Position numbers and translations under genes: made by a program. Shown in pieces: positions 1 through 5,702 of a DNA stretch of 8,834 nucleotides. This DNA is from an uncultured Clostridia bacterium (GTDB lineage Bacteria; Bacillota_A; Clostridia; Christensenellales; UBA1242), in NCBI GenBank assembly GCA_947629895.1, contig CANRFP010000050.1, positions 1 to 8,834 on the forward strand. Reading direction: 5' to 3'. Numbering within the stretch: the stretch's first letter is position 1; every line of letters starts with the position of its first letter. The notes beneath the pieces were generated by a model. It saw only the letters and a program-made list of their open reading frames with translations. It had not been told where the DNA came from and did no database searches.

Positions 1-276
1 ATAATGCACGTCAAGACCAAGTTCCTTTGCTCTTTTTTGTGCAAATTTGATGTGATTTTCGTCCAAATCAATGCCATAAACCTCACAATTTGGATAAAAC
101 TTCTTAATCATATTTGTGAAAAGCCCGCCGCCGCAACCAACTTCAAGCACTTTCATGCCATTTTTAACTTTCAGTAGCTTAAACCACAAATTTTTGTTCT
201 CGTCATTAAATTTTTCTGCTCTTGAAAAATACAAAAGTTCGGTTGATTGAATTTTTTTCGACCAAAAATCATTCAT
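1..276 (-). CDS. Class I SAM-dependent methyltransferase (N-terminal part, cut by window edge)
   Basis: Ninety-two codons are visible from the ATG at 274-276 to the window edge, where the frame is still open. Residues about 42-50 read VLEVGCGGG, the glycine-rich SAM-binding motif I of Rossmann-fold methyltransferases. About 20 residues later VYGIDLDENH carries the acidic residue that normally binds the SAM ribose hydroxyls (motif II). The short N-terminal region (MNDFWSKKIQ) resembles small-molecule methyltransferases of the UbiE/type-11 kind. The substrate cannot be read because the acceptor-binding C-terminal part is outside the window. A strong Shine-Dalgarno GGAGGT (281-286) sits 4 bases before the start. 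The gene follows the flavin-reductase-like gene by 20 bases and is probably its co-transcribed partner. Family is confident; substrate is unknown. Confidence 0.85.
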   Translation of the reverse strand, partial: MNDFWSKKIQSTELLYFSRAEKFNDENKNLWFKLLKVKNGMKVLEVGCGGGLFTNMIKKFYPNCEVYGIDLDENHIKFAQKRAKELGLDVHY

Positions 277-296
277 GTGGACCTCCAAAATCAAAA

Positions 297-863
297 TTAT
301 TTTTTCAATTTGAAACCATCTTTAAAGGCGTTTCCAACCCTTTCACCAATTTTATAATAGCCATGAGTGTATGGGTCAAAAGCGATTGCATCAAGTTTTG
401 CAATGTCAACTTGGCCATTAGTTAAAACATTTTCGTCAGCAGAAACATTAACAACTTTTCCAACCACGCCGCAGCCAAATTGCGCATCTTGATATTCCAC
501 AAATTCGCATTCTAAGCAAATTGGAAATTCATTCACAATTGGCGCATCAACCTTTTTGGATTTTGATGCTGTCATTCCGCTTTTTTCAAATTTGTTTGGA
601 GTGTTGTTTGCAGAAATCACGCCAAAATAATCCGCCTCCACAACATGCTTAGCATCGGCAATGCTAACAGTGAAAGCCTTCCTCTTTTTTATGTTTTGAA
701 CCGTTTTGTGATTTTCTGACAAATTCAAAACCACATAATCTCGCTCCAACATCATGCCCCAAGCGGCGTTCATAACATCCACGCTGTTGTCATCATTGTA
801 AGTTGCCACCATAAGCACAGGCATTGGAAAAATTGCCTCAGTTGTTTTAATTTTCTTTTTCAT
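297..863 (-). CDS. Flavin reductase-like FMN-binding protein
   Basis: The 188-residue product matches the flavin reductase-like (DIM6/NTAB, FMN-binding split-barrel) family in length and layout. Visible family traits are the N-terminal PMPVLMVATYNDDNSVDVMNAAWG stretch split over residues 13-36, the NLSENHKTVQNIKKRKAFTV region (47-66), the EADYFGVISANNTPNKFEKSG block (76-96), and the C-terminal DPYTHGYYKIGERVGNAFKDG block (163-183). Members bind FMN and serve as NAD(P)H:flavin oxidoreductases or as small flavoproteins in anaerobes; the physiological acceptor is unknown here. It has no signal peptide or membrane segment, so it is cytosolic. The start is fixed by AGGAGG (869-874) five bases upstream. 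It lies 16 bases after the DUF2207 gene and 20 bases before the methyltransferase gene, with no terminator on either side, so it is probably in the lemA operon. Functional linkage to those genes is not implied by the sequence alone. Confidence 0.85.
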   Translation of the reverse strand: MKKKIKTTEAIFPMPVLMVATYNDDNSVDVMNAAWGMMLERDYVVLNLSENHKTVQNIKKRKAFTVSIADAKHVVEADYFGVISANNTPNKFEKSGMTASKSKKVDAPIVNEFPICLECEFVEYQDAQFGCGVVGKVVNVSADENVLTNGQVDIAKLDAIAFDPYTHGYYKIGERVGNAFKDGFKLKK

Positions 864-879
864 ATAAACCTCCTATTTT

Positions 880-2859
880 TTATCTTGCACCAAAACCGCC
901 ACCGCCAGAGCCGCCACCAGATGAGCCACCACCGCCAGAGAATCCGCCGCCATCAAACGAAGAACCTCCACCGCCCAAGTGTGTGCCTGAACTTCTTGCA
1001 AAATTATCAATCTTGCTTGTTTTTTCATCCAAATCATTTAAAACCACGGAAAGAAGAACAAGGTCTCCAATAGAGCCTCCACCACTTGCAACCCATTCAG
1101 GAATTTCAAGTGGTATGTTTTCAAATTTTTTAATCCAAACATCAGTCAGCCCAAAAGAATAGGCATAAGGCAAAACGTCAAAGAAGAGGTTTGGATTTTC
1201 CTCTGCAAACATTTTTAGCCTCTCAACTTCGCACATTTCAATGTATTTCTTAAAGCCCAAGGCCCTTCCTTTTGCCACAGCGCCCTCTTTTGTGTATTTG
1301 CATTCAACAGAAAGCAAAAATCCAATCGGCAAAAGAAGAATAAATGCAACAATGAAAAGGAAATATCCGTCAATGAACGAAAAGCCCAGCACTAAATAAT
1401 ACCACAAAACCATTGCAGACAAAAGGGCATACATTACCAATTTGAAAGGCAACATATTTTTTTTGCACATAATAATGGAAAAAAGAAACAAAACCGCTTC
1501 AATTTCTGCTGCACCTGTCCAAAACGTCATTGAGGCAAAACCAAAGAAATATTGATGTGCAAATATCAAACAATATCCTATCCCCAAACACAATACAATC
1601 GCTGCAATTCTAAGCCACTTACGCACAGTTTGACTTCTTTTATCATAAAGAAACTCATTTGCTTTTTTCTCTTCATCATTGCAAATAGTTCTTGCTTTTG
1701 AAGCCTTTTCAATCATTTCAAGAGGTGGCATATCATCAAATTCAGAAAGTTTAACCGAGCTCTTTCCTTCAAAGAAATAATCGTAAACACCTTTCAAAGT
1801 GGTGTAATTTTCTTCATTGGAAATAGGTGTTCTAAGAGCGGTGATTTCAACATCATCATTCTCCAATTTCTTCAGTGAAACATAACCCTTATTTGCCAAA
1901 ATAATAAGATAGGAAATCAAATTTTTGTTTCCACAAGTGCCATTCACAAAAAAGTCGGCAGAATATGGGTTTAATCCTTCTGGCGTGATAACCTCAACAG
2001 GAACTGCAAGTTTTCGATTTTGAGCAAAGCAAAAGAAATACACCAAAGCAATCGCCACAGCCAAAAGTGAAACACATAGTGCAATCAAACAATGCAAAGA
2101 GAAGTTTGCTCCAGCCGTAAAAGTGCCATCTTTATAAACAGCGCGAAGTGTAATGCCTTCAAAAGGCTTCAGCTGGTCAAGAGTGCCTGACACAATGTAA
2201 TTTGATTCATCATAACTGTGAGTGAGAGTTGTGGTTAAACCCGCTTTTCCATAATAAACGGAAATATTTTCAGCAGCAACCTTTGGAAGTTCAATAGAAA
2301 AGGTGATGTTGGTTATTGTCATTGGGCTTGCAGTTCCAACAATGTTAAAATAAAGGTCATCAAAGCCACTGTTGTTGTCCTTGCCGCAGTCATATGTGTA
2401 ACTTATTTGATAGTGTCGCGTTTCGCCTTTTGTGAAATAACCTGTGGAACATTTCAGTCCAAAAGTCAAATATCCGGTTTGCTCATTAGAATACAAATGG
2501 AACTCTTCATCTTTCCAGCCATTTCCTTTTGCATTTTGTATTCTGGCAATATAAAGTTTTTTATCAACATTTGCGCCGTCACTTCTATAGTTGTAGCCAG
2601 CATAAGGAATAAATCTCACAACTTCGCTAAGCCCACTTTCGTTGAACGTGACATCAAAAGTTTCTGTCACATCATATTTGTTCTCAAGGGAAGCTTTTGT
2701 TTTTATGTCCAAATTTGAAATGGACACAATTTCGCTGGCAGCCGGCTCATTTTCAGCAATGTCTGTAACTGATGATAGTTGAAAAAACATAACAGCAAAG
2801 ATTACTGATAAAATAAGTGCCATAATCCCAAATCGGTTGTCGCTTTTTTTATATTTCAT
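880..2859 (-). CDS. DUF2207 family membrane protein with Gly-rich C-terminal tail
   Basis: The 659-residue product has the DUF2207 layout. A signal anchor or signal peptide spans residues 11-31. A large beta-rich extracytoplasmic region (about 45-245) is followed by a membrane segment at 255-279. A cytoplasmic stretch (280-415) contains a winged-helix-like block (SYLIILANKGYVSLKK, 316-331). Four further hydrophobic segments lie near 416-440, 444-464, 472-492 and 497-517. After them comes the conserved block GFKKYIEMCEVERLKMF.EENPNLFFDVLPYAYSFGLTDVW (535-575). Residues 629-659 are a low-complexity Gly/Ser tail ending GGGGFGAR, a common ending in this family. The molecular role of DUF2207 is not established; it is often paired with LemA, as here. 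Its Shine-Dalgarno GGTGGAG (2869-2875) lies inside the last codons of lemA, and only 3 bases separate the two genes, which suggests translational coupling. Family assignment is strong; function is unknown. Confidence 0.9.
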   Translation of the reverse strand: MKYKKSDNRFGIMALILSVIFAVMFFQLSSVTDIAENEPAASEIVSISNLDIKTKASLENKYDVTETFDVTFNESGLSEVVRFIPYAGYNYRSDGANVDKKLYIARIQNAKGNGWKDEEFHLYSNEQTGYLTFGLKCSTGYFTKGETRHYQISYTYDCGKDNNSGFDDLYFNIVGTASPMTITNITFSIELPKVAAENISVYYGKAGLTTTLTHSYDESNYIVSGTLDQLKPFEGITLRAVYKDGTFTAGANFSLHCLIALCVSLLAVAIALVYFFCFAQNRKLAVPVEVITPEGLNPYSADFFVNGTCGNKNLISYLIILANKGYVSLKKLENDDVEITALRTPISNEENYTTLKGVYDYFFEGKSSVKLSEFDDMPPLEMIEKASKARTICNDEEKKANEFLYDKRSQTVRKWLRIAAIVLCLGIGYCLIFAHQYFFGFASMTFWTGAAEIEAVLFLFSIIMCKKNMLPFKLVMYALLSAMVLWYYLVLGFSFIDGYFLFIVAFILLLPIGFLLSVECKYTKEGAVAKGRALGFKKYIEMCEVERLKMFAEENPNLFFDVLPYAYSFGLTDVWIKKFENIPLEIPEWVASGGGSIGDLVLLSVVLNDLDEKTSKIDNFARSSGTHLGGGGSSFDGGGFSGGGGSSGGGSGGGGFGAR

Positions 2860-2862
2860 TTA

Positions 2863-3429
2863 TTAAAACTCCACCTTAACCGCTTTGCGTTCTTCGGTGT
2901 TGTCAACCTCAAAAAGAGTTCTCTTTTTAAACTTAAACATTTTTGCAACCAAATTGCTTGGGAAAGATTCCACTTTTGTGTTAAAGTTTTTAACCGTTGC
3001 ATTGTAAAATCTTCTTGAATTTGCAATTTCAGTTTCAAGATTTGTCAGTTGCCTTTGCAAGTCAACAAAATTTGTGTTGGCTTTCAAATCTGGATAGTTT
3101 TCAGCAAGAGCAAAAATGCTTTTAAGTGCGCCCGTAAGAACATTGTCTGCGGCAGCCTTTTCCTCATCGCTGCCAGCCGAAACCGCTGCATTGCGCGCTT
3201 TTATAACCCTTTCCAAAGTTTCCTTCTCGTGTTTTGCATAACCTTTCACAGTTTCAACGATGTTTGGAACAAGGTCATATCTTTTCTTCATGCAAACATC
3301 CATTGCAGAAAAACTTTCTTCTGCTTCGTTTTTAAGTTTCACAAACGAGTTGTAAGAAAGAGCAAGCCACAAGCCAAACAAAAGAAGCAAACCTCCAACA
3401 ACTCCAAGTGCAATCCAAATTCCTATCAT
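2863..3429 (-). CDS. lemA: LemA family membrane-anchored protein
   Basis: The 188-residue product has one N-terminal membrane segment (about 3-25, IGIWIALGVVGGLLLLFGLW) with a very short N-terminus outside the membrane, then a long helical domain. The LemA signature is clear: SYNSFVKLKNEAEESFSAMD at 25-44, then KKRYDLVPNIVETVKGYAKHE at 48-68. LemA proteins form membrane-attached helical bundles of unknown biochemical role. Two in-frame ATG codons lie 6 bases apart, at 3433-3435 and 3427-3429. The second is chosen because AGGAG (3437-3441) is 7 bases from it but only 1 base from the first. The gene heads a probable four-gene operon with DUF2207, flavin-reductase-like and methyltransferase genes, preceded by a near-consensus promoter. 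Confidence 0.92.
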   Translation of the reverse strand: MIGIWIALGVVGGLLLLFGLWLALSYNSFVKLKNEAEESFSAMDVCMKKRYDLVPNIVETVKGYAKHEKETLERVIKARNAAVSAGSDEEKAAADNVLTGALKSIFALAENYPDLKANTNFVDLQRQLTNLETEIANSRRFYNATVKNFNTKVESFPSNLVAKMFKFKKRTLFEVDNTEERKAVKVEF

Positions 3430-3436
3430 AATCATT

Positions 3437-3441
3437 CTCCT
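3437..3441 (-). promoter_or_regulatory. Shine-Dalgarno of lemA that decides the start codon
   Basis: AGGAG on the minus strand is separated from the downstream ATG (3427-3429) by 7 bases and from the upstream ATG (3433-3435) by 1 base. Spacing of 5-9 bases is normal, so the second ATG is the likely start and the product is 188 residues rather than 190. Confidence 0.75.
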
Positions 3442-3462
3442 TTTAAAATTTATTTCCTTTTT

Positions 3463-3492
3463 ATTATAAAATATTTACCCAATCTTAGTCAA
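3463..3492 (-). promoter_or_regulatory. Sigma-A-type promoter of the lemA operon
   Basis: On the minus strand TTGACT (3487-3492) is followed by an 18-base spacer and a perfect TATAAT (3463-3468). This is one mismatch from consensus at -35 and none at -10. Transcription should begin near 3456, giving a leader of about 27 bases that carries the AGGAG site. The -35 box overlaps the first codons of the plus-strand MazG-like remnant. No operator-like palindrome was noticed next to it. Confidence 0.8.
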
Positions 3493-3759
3493 TCAAATTT
3501 AGTCATATTTACTAAATGCAAAAGCGAACTTAAAATTGCACAAGATTTAAAGATTTTAAGTGAAAAATTTGAAAAAAGTGCAAAAAATGCAGAAAAAATT
3601 CAAATTTTTAACGAAATTTGCTTCAATTTTATGTGTTTTTTGAAAATACACAATTTCTCTTATGAAGAAATTGAAGAGGAAAGAATTAAAAAAGAAATAA
3701 AAGAAGGCAGTTTTTACAAAGGCAAATTTGTAATATTCCACCCTCTTTCAAACAACTAA
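3481..3759 (+). pseudogene. Decayed MazG-type NTP pyrophosphohydrolase remnant (C-terminal part)
   Basis: This is the only coding-like plus-strand sequence, filling most of the 335-base gap between lemA and the ABC gene. The frame has no stop for 92 codons before TAA at 3757-3759. Its last part reads KIHNFSYEEIEEERIKKEIKEGSFYKGKFVIF, which resembles the C-terminal helix and tail of short MazG-superfamily proteins (COG4997-like; pattern GIS.EEIEEIR.KK.ERGGF.KGIFL). The first half (SELKIAQDLKILSEKFEKSAKNAEKIQIFNEICFNF) would be the helices that carry the metal-binding acids. The expected EELAD-type motif is not there, and the N-terminal KLVRDKIP block is missing. No ATG, GTG or TTG occurs in frame before the ATG at 3631-3633, no Shine-Dalgarno is visible, and the lemA promoter lies on its front. 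I infer a dead or dying gene. A real gene with a non-standard start is less likely. Confidence 0.5.
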
Positions 3760-3770
3760 ATTTTTTAATT

Positions 3771-4418
3771 TTAATTTGCTTCGCTCACCTTTCCGTGTTC
3801 AAAGTAAAGTTTTCTTTTGCAAATTTTTTCAGCAATTTCAGGTCTGGTTGTTGCAACAATAAGTGTTGTTTCCGGACCTTTCATTTTTTTGATTAAACTC
3901 AAAATTGCATCAACATAAATATCCGAAATTTCATCAAAAATGTTGTCCACAAGAAGCATATCAAGTTTTCTGAAAGACAGCCTAATCAGTGACAAAATAT
4001 ATTTGTCCTCAATGCGAATGTTTTTCACTTTTTCATCGCGAATTTTTTCAATTGAAAAATCAATAATGGCATTGTTTATCATCTTTTCTGCTTCGGCAGG
4101 TTTGTAGCCTTTTTTGTTTAAAATATATTTAAAATTTTCATAAACGGTTTTGTTTTCTTTAAACACAGGATGATAAGGAACATAGCCCACGCTTATGTCA
4201 GTTTTAAAGTCCACTTTTTTGAGAGGAATTTTGTTGATATACACCTCCCCGCTGTCATATTCTTCAAGTTTTGCAATCACACGCAGAAGAGTTGTTTTTC
4301 CGCTGTTTTCCTCACCGACAAAAGCCACGCTTTCGCCTGGTGCAACATCCAAATTAACATCTTCAAGTGCATAAAATTCTTTTGTGAACTTCAAATATAA
4401 GTTTTTAATTGACAGCAT
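3771..4418 (-). CDS. Degenerate stand-alone ABC-type ATP-binding protein
   Basis: The 215-residue product is the length of a single ABC nucleotide-binding domain. The fold is recognisable: LSIKNLYLKF at the start, LEDVNLDVAPGESVAFVG, Walker A GEENSGKT at 35-42, YDSGEVYIN (54-62), VGYVPYHPVFKENKTVYEN (77-95), Walker B DMLLVD (153-158) and a C-terminal FEHGKV. Catalytic elements are missing: the Q-loop Gln is Tyr82, the LSGGQ signature is replaced by IRIEDK (134-139), the Glu after Walker B is Asn159, and the H-loop His is Thr191 (VATTRPE where VATHRPE would be usual). ATP binding is plausible but normal hydrolysis is not. No permease gene is adjacent, although a partner could lie elsewhere. 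The Shine-Dalgarno AGAGGTGG (4426-4433) is 7 bases from the ATG. It follows the lipoprotein gene but a terminator separates the two. No clear terminator follows it. Confidence 0.85.
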   Translation of the reverse strand: MLSIKNLYLKFTKEFYALEDVNLDVAPGESVAFVGEENSGKTTLLRVIAKLEEYDSGEVYINKIPLKKVDFKTDISVGYVPYHPVFKENKTVYENFKYILNKKGYKPAEAEKMINNAIIDFSIEKIRDEKVKNIRIEDKYILSLIRLSFRKLDMLLVDNIFDEISDIYVDAILSLIKKMKGPETTLIVATTRPEIAEKICKRKLYFEHGKVSEAN

Positions 4419-4460
4419 TTTTCCACCACCTCTTTATAATAATAACACATTTGCATCAAA

Positions 4461-4490
4461 AAATAAAAATGATTTACAAGTTGTAAACCA
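4461..4490 (-). terminator. Intrinsic terminator of the lipoprotein gene
   Basis: On the minus strand, 8 bases after the lipoprotein stop codon, TGGTTTAC and GTAAATCA (4470-4490) form an 8-base-pair stem with one G-U pair and an AACTT loop. The stem is followed by TTTTTATTTTTT. The DNA also contains a perfect 15-base palindrome TTTACAAGTTGTAAA (4473-4487), but its position after a stop codon and the T-run favour a terminator over an operator. The stem is AT-rich and may be of moderate strength. Confidence 0.7.
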
Positions 4491-4498
4491 GTTTTTTG

Positions 4499-5011
4499 TT
4501 ATTCTTTTGCTTTTTTAACTTCAATTTCAACTTCTTCTGAAATATCTTCGCTTAAAACAAGGATGTTTTCATTGGTTTCTTTGTTCACTTTCACTTGTCC
4601 AACAACCACCCTAAACTTCAACTTAACATCATTTGAGGATGAAAACATATACACCCTATCGCCATATTCTTCATATTTTTGATATTTCCCCTCCTCTGGC
4701 ACTCCATTTGCATTTGAAATAAGATAAGTTAAATTATACCAATAATCTTTTTTAGGAATTGTTATCAAGTGGCTTTTTTGAAGTTCTTGCCCAAAAGTTA
4801 GGGTTTGGTTATCATTGCTGCTCATAATTTGCACATCAACAAATTTGTCGTTAACTCTTTCATCGTCATCCAAAACAACCTTAATGGCATAGTCGGTGCT
4901 TCTTGCTCCTGTCATATCACTGATATGCGCTGCAAGAACTTTGGTTTCATTTTCGCAACCCGCCAAAAAGCATAAACACAAACATAAAAAAATGGCAAAA
5001 AATCGTTTCAT
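4499..5011 (-). CDS. Predicted lipoprotein of unknown function
   Basis: The 170-residue product starts with a classic lipoprotein signal: MKRFF, a hydrophobic core rich in Leu and Cys, and the lipobox LAGC with the lipidated Cys at 19. After cleavage about 150 residues would be anchored on the outer face of the cytoplasmic membrane. The mature part is rich in alternating beta-type segments (YAIKVVLDD, KFVDVQIMSS, KFRVVVGQVKV, EEVEIEVKKAKE) and acidic at the C-terminus. It resembles no family I can name. There is no Shine-Dalgarno before the ATG at 5009-5011; a 14-base hairpin stands there instead. The start is still supported because the signal peptide begins exactly there. The gene is flanked by terminators on both sides, so it is probably a single-gene unit. 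The only promoter hint is a TATGAT (5042-5047) without a convincing -35. Confidence 0.8.
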   Translation of the reverse strand: MKRFFAIFLCLCLCFLAGCENETKVLAAHISDMTGARSTDYAIKVVLDDDERVNDKFVDVQIMSSNDNQTLTFGQELQKSHLITIPKKDYWYNLTYLISNANGVPEEGKYQKYEEYGDRVYMFSSSNDVKLKFRVVVGQVKVNKETNENILVLSEDISEEVEIEVKKAKE

Positions 5012-5025
5012 AGCAATATTTTGCT
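5012..5025 (-). promoter_or_regulatory. Small inverted repeat abutting the lipoprotein start codon
   Basis: The minus strand reads AGCAA-AATA-TTGCT directly before the ATG, a perfect 5-base-pair inverted repeat with a 4-base loop. It occupies the place where a Shine-Dalgarno would be expected, and none is present. It could be a weak mRNA hairpin, an operator half-site pair, or chance in AT-rich DNA. Confidence 0.35.
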
Positions 5026-5066
5026 TAAAAAATCAAAAAAAATCATAAATTTTGCAAAAAAATATT

Positions 5067-5094
5067 AAAAAAAGAGGTGTTTTTGCCTCTTTTT
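5067..5094 (-). terminator. Intrinsic terminator downstream of hpf (possibly bidirectional)
   Basis: On the minus strand AAAAAGAGG pairs with CCTCTTTTT around the 8-base loop CAAAAACA, and the T-run continues into TTTTTTTAATATT. It starts 15 bases after the hpf stop codon. The plus strand also has a T-run after the same stem, so the structure could work both ways, but no plus-strand gene runs into it. Confidence 0.85.
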
Positions 5095-5108
5095 GTTTTT
5101 TATCAATT

Positions 5109-5633
5109 TTAGAACGTAACTTCAATCAAGCCATATTTTGTGTCATTTCTTCTGTAAAGAACATTAACATGTCCTGTTTCCGCATTGAGGAAAATGAAGA
5201 AAGTGTGCCCCAAACGCTCGATTGCATCCTTTGCTTCTTCAACTGTGATTGGGTCAAGAGCAAAAGTTTTCTTCTTATAGATGTCTGGGAGTTCAAGCGT
5301 TGGTGCTTCTTCCAAAAATTCAAAACTTTCATCTCTAACTTTGCGTTTTTTGTCGTTGAATTTGCCCCTGTTTCTAACAATTTGTCTTTCAAGTTTTGGC
5401 AAAGCAAGGTCTATATTTTCATAGTTATTAAGCCCTGTCACTTCACTTCTATACAAAAGCCCCTTGTTTGTGATTGTGACTTCAAGTTTTTCATTTTTAT
5501 TTTGCTTTGAGCAAACAACTCTTGCCGAGGCATCATCGCCAAAATAACGGTCTAGCTTGTTCAATTTGTCTGTCATAACGTCTTTAAAACGTTTTGCAAT
5601 TTTGTATTTTTGTTCCACAAATGTAATTTTCAT
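5109..5633 (-). CDS. hpf: Long-form ribosome hibernation promoting factor
   Basis: The 174-residue product is typical of long HPF, which binds the 30S decoding region in stationary phase or stress and joins two ribosomes into inactive 100S dimers. The N-terminal S30AE domain covers about 1-95 (MKITFVEQKYKIAKRFKDVM, KLNKLDRYF at 23-31, NYENIDLALPKLERQIVRNR at 70-89) and has many basic residues for rRNA contact. A linker (96-122) is followed by the C-terminal dimerisation domain: FALDPITVEEAKDAIERLGH, then FFIFLNAETGHVNVLYRRND and YGLIE, spanning 124-171. That domain separates long HPF from short HPF/YfiA. The start follows AGGAG in GGCAAAAGGAGATAAAATATG-like context (5642-5646), 8 bases away. 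It lies 69 bases after clpC, has its own promoter, and ends at a strong hairpin. Stress-linked control together with clpC is an inference. Confidence 0.95.
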   Translation of the reverse strand: MKITFVEQKYKIAKRFKDVMTDKLNKLDRYFGDDASARVVCSKQNKNEKLEVTITNKGLLYRSEVTGLNNYENIDLALPKLERQIVRNRGKFNDKKRKVRDESFEFLEEAPTLELPDIYKKKTFALDPITVEEAKDAIERLGHTFFIFLNAETGHVNVLYRRNDTKYGLIEVTF

Positions 5634-5656
5634 ATTTTATCTCCTTTTGCCTTATT

Positions 5657-5684
5657 ATTTTAGCAAATTTTTTGTTTTTTTCAA
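5657..5684 (-). promoter_or_regulatory. Extended -10 promoter of hpf
   Basis: On the minus strand TTGAAA (5679-5684), a 16-base spacer and TAAAAT (5657-5662) form a sigma-A-like promoter. The bases just before the -10 box are TGC, giving the TGn extended -10 element. Transcription would start near 5650, about 16 bases from the ATG, which leaves little more than the Shine-Dalgarno. A perfect palindrome AAAACGTTTT (5683-5692) overlaps the outer edge of the -35 box. No convincing terminator separates clpC from hpf, so read-through is also possible. Confidence 0.6.
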
Positions 5685-5702
5685 AACGTTTTTTGCAAGT
5701 TG

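Noticed and set aside
885..975. GCC/ACC-rich repeat as a DNA repeat or insertion
   Set aside because: It is the codon pattern of the Gly/Ser tail of the DUF2207 protein, which is usual for that family.
3433..3435. First ATG of lemA as start (190 residues)
   Set aside because: Only 1 base from the AGGAG site; the ATG 6 bases downstream has normal spacing.
3049..3435. Front part of the long plus-strand open frame that continues into the MazG-like remnant
   Set aside because: It is antisense to the well-supported lemA gene and its translation (Cys, Phe and His rich) has no protein-like character; only the part beyond 3480 looks coding.
3556..3741. Minus-strand frame of 61 codons, very rich in Phe
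   Set aside because: It is the antisense shadow of the Lys/Glu-rich plus-strand remnant; no Shine-Dalgarno, composition implausible.
4439..4447. TG-T-TATTAT extended -10 as promoter of the ABC-like gene
   Set aside because: The start of transcription would fall inside the Shine-Dalgarno at 4426-4433, and there is no -35 box. Too weak to list as a feature.
4473..4487. Perfect palindrome TTTACAAGTTGTAAA as a repressor operator for the ABC-like gene
   Set aside because: It sits just after the lipoprotein stop codon and is followed on the same strand by a T-run, with an extra G-U pair extending the stem; a terminator explains all of this. An operator role cannot be excluded.
5042..5047. TATGAT as -10 box of the lipoprotein gene
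   Set aside because: The -35 position falls on the A/T run of the hpf terminator and has no TTGACA-like hexamer.
5643..5702. Intrinsic terminator for clpC in the clpC-hpf gap
   Set aside because: CAAAA-AACG-TTTTG could form a 5-base-pair stem, but it is followed by A-runs, not T-runs, on the minus strand.
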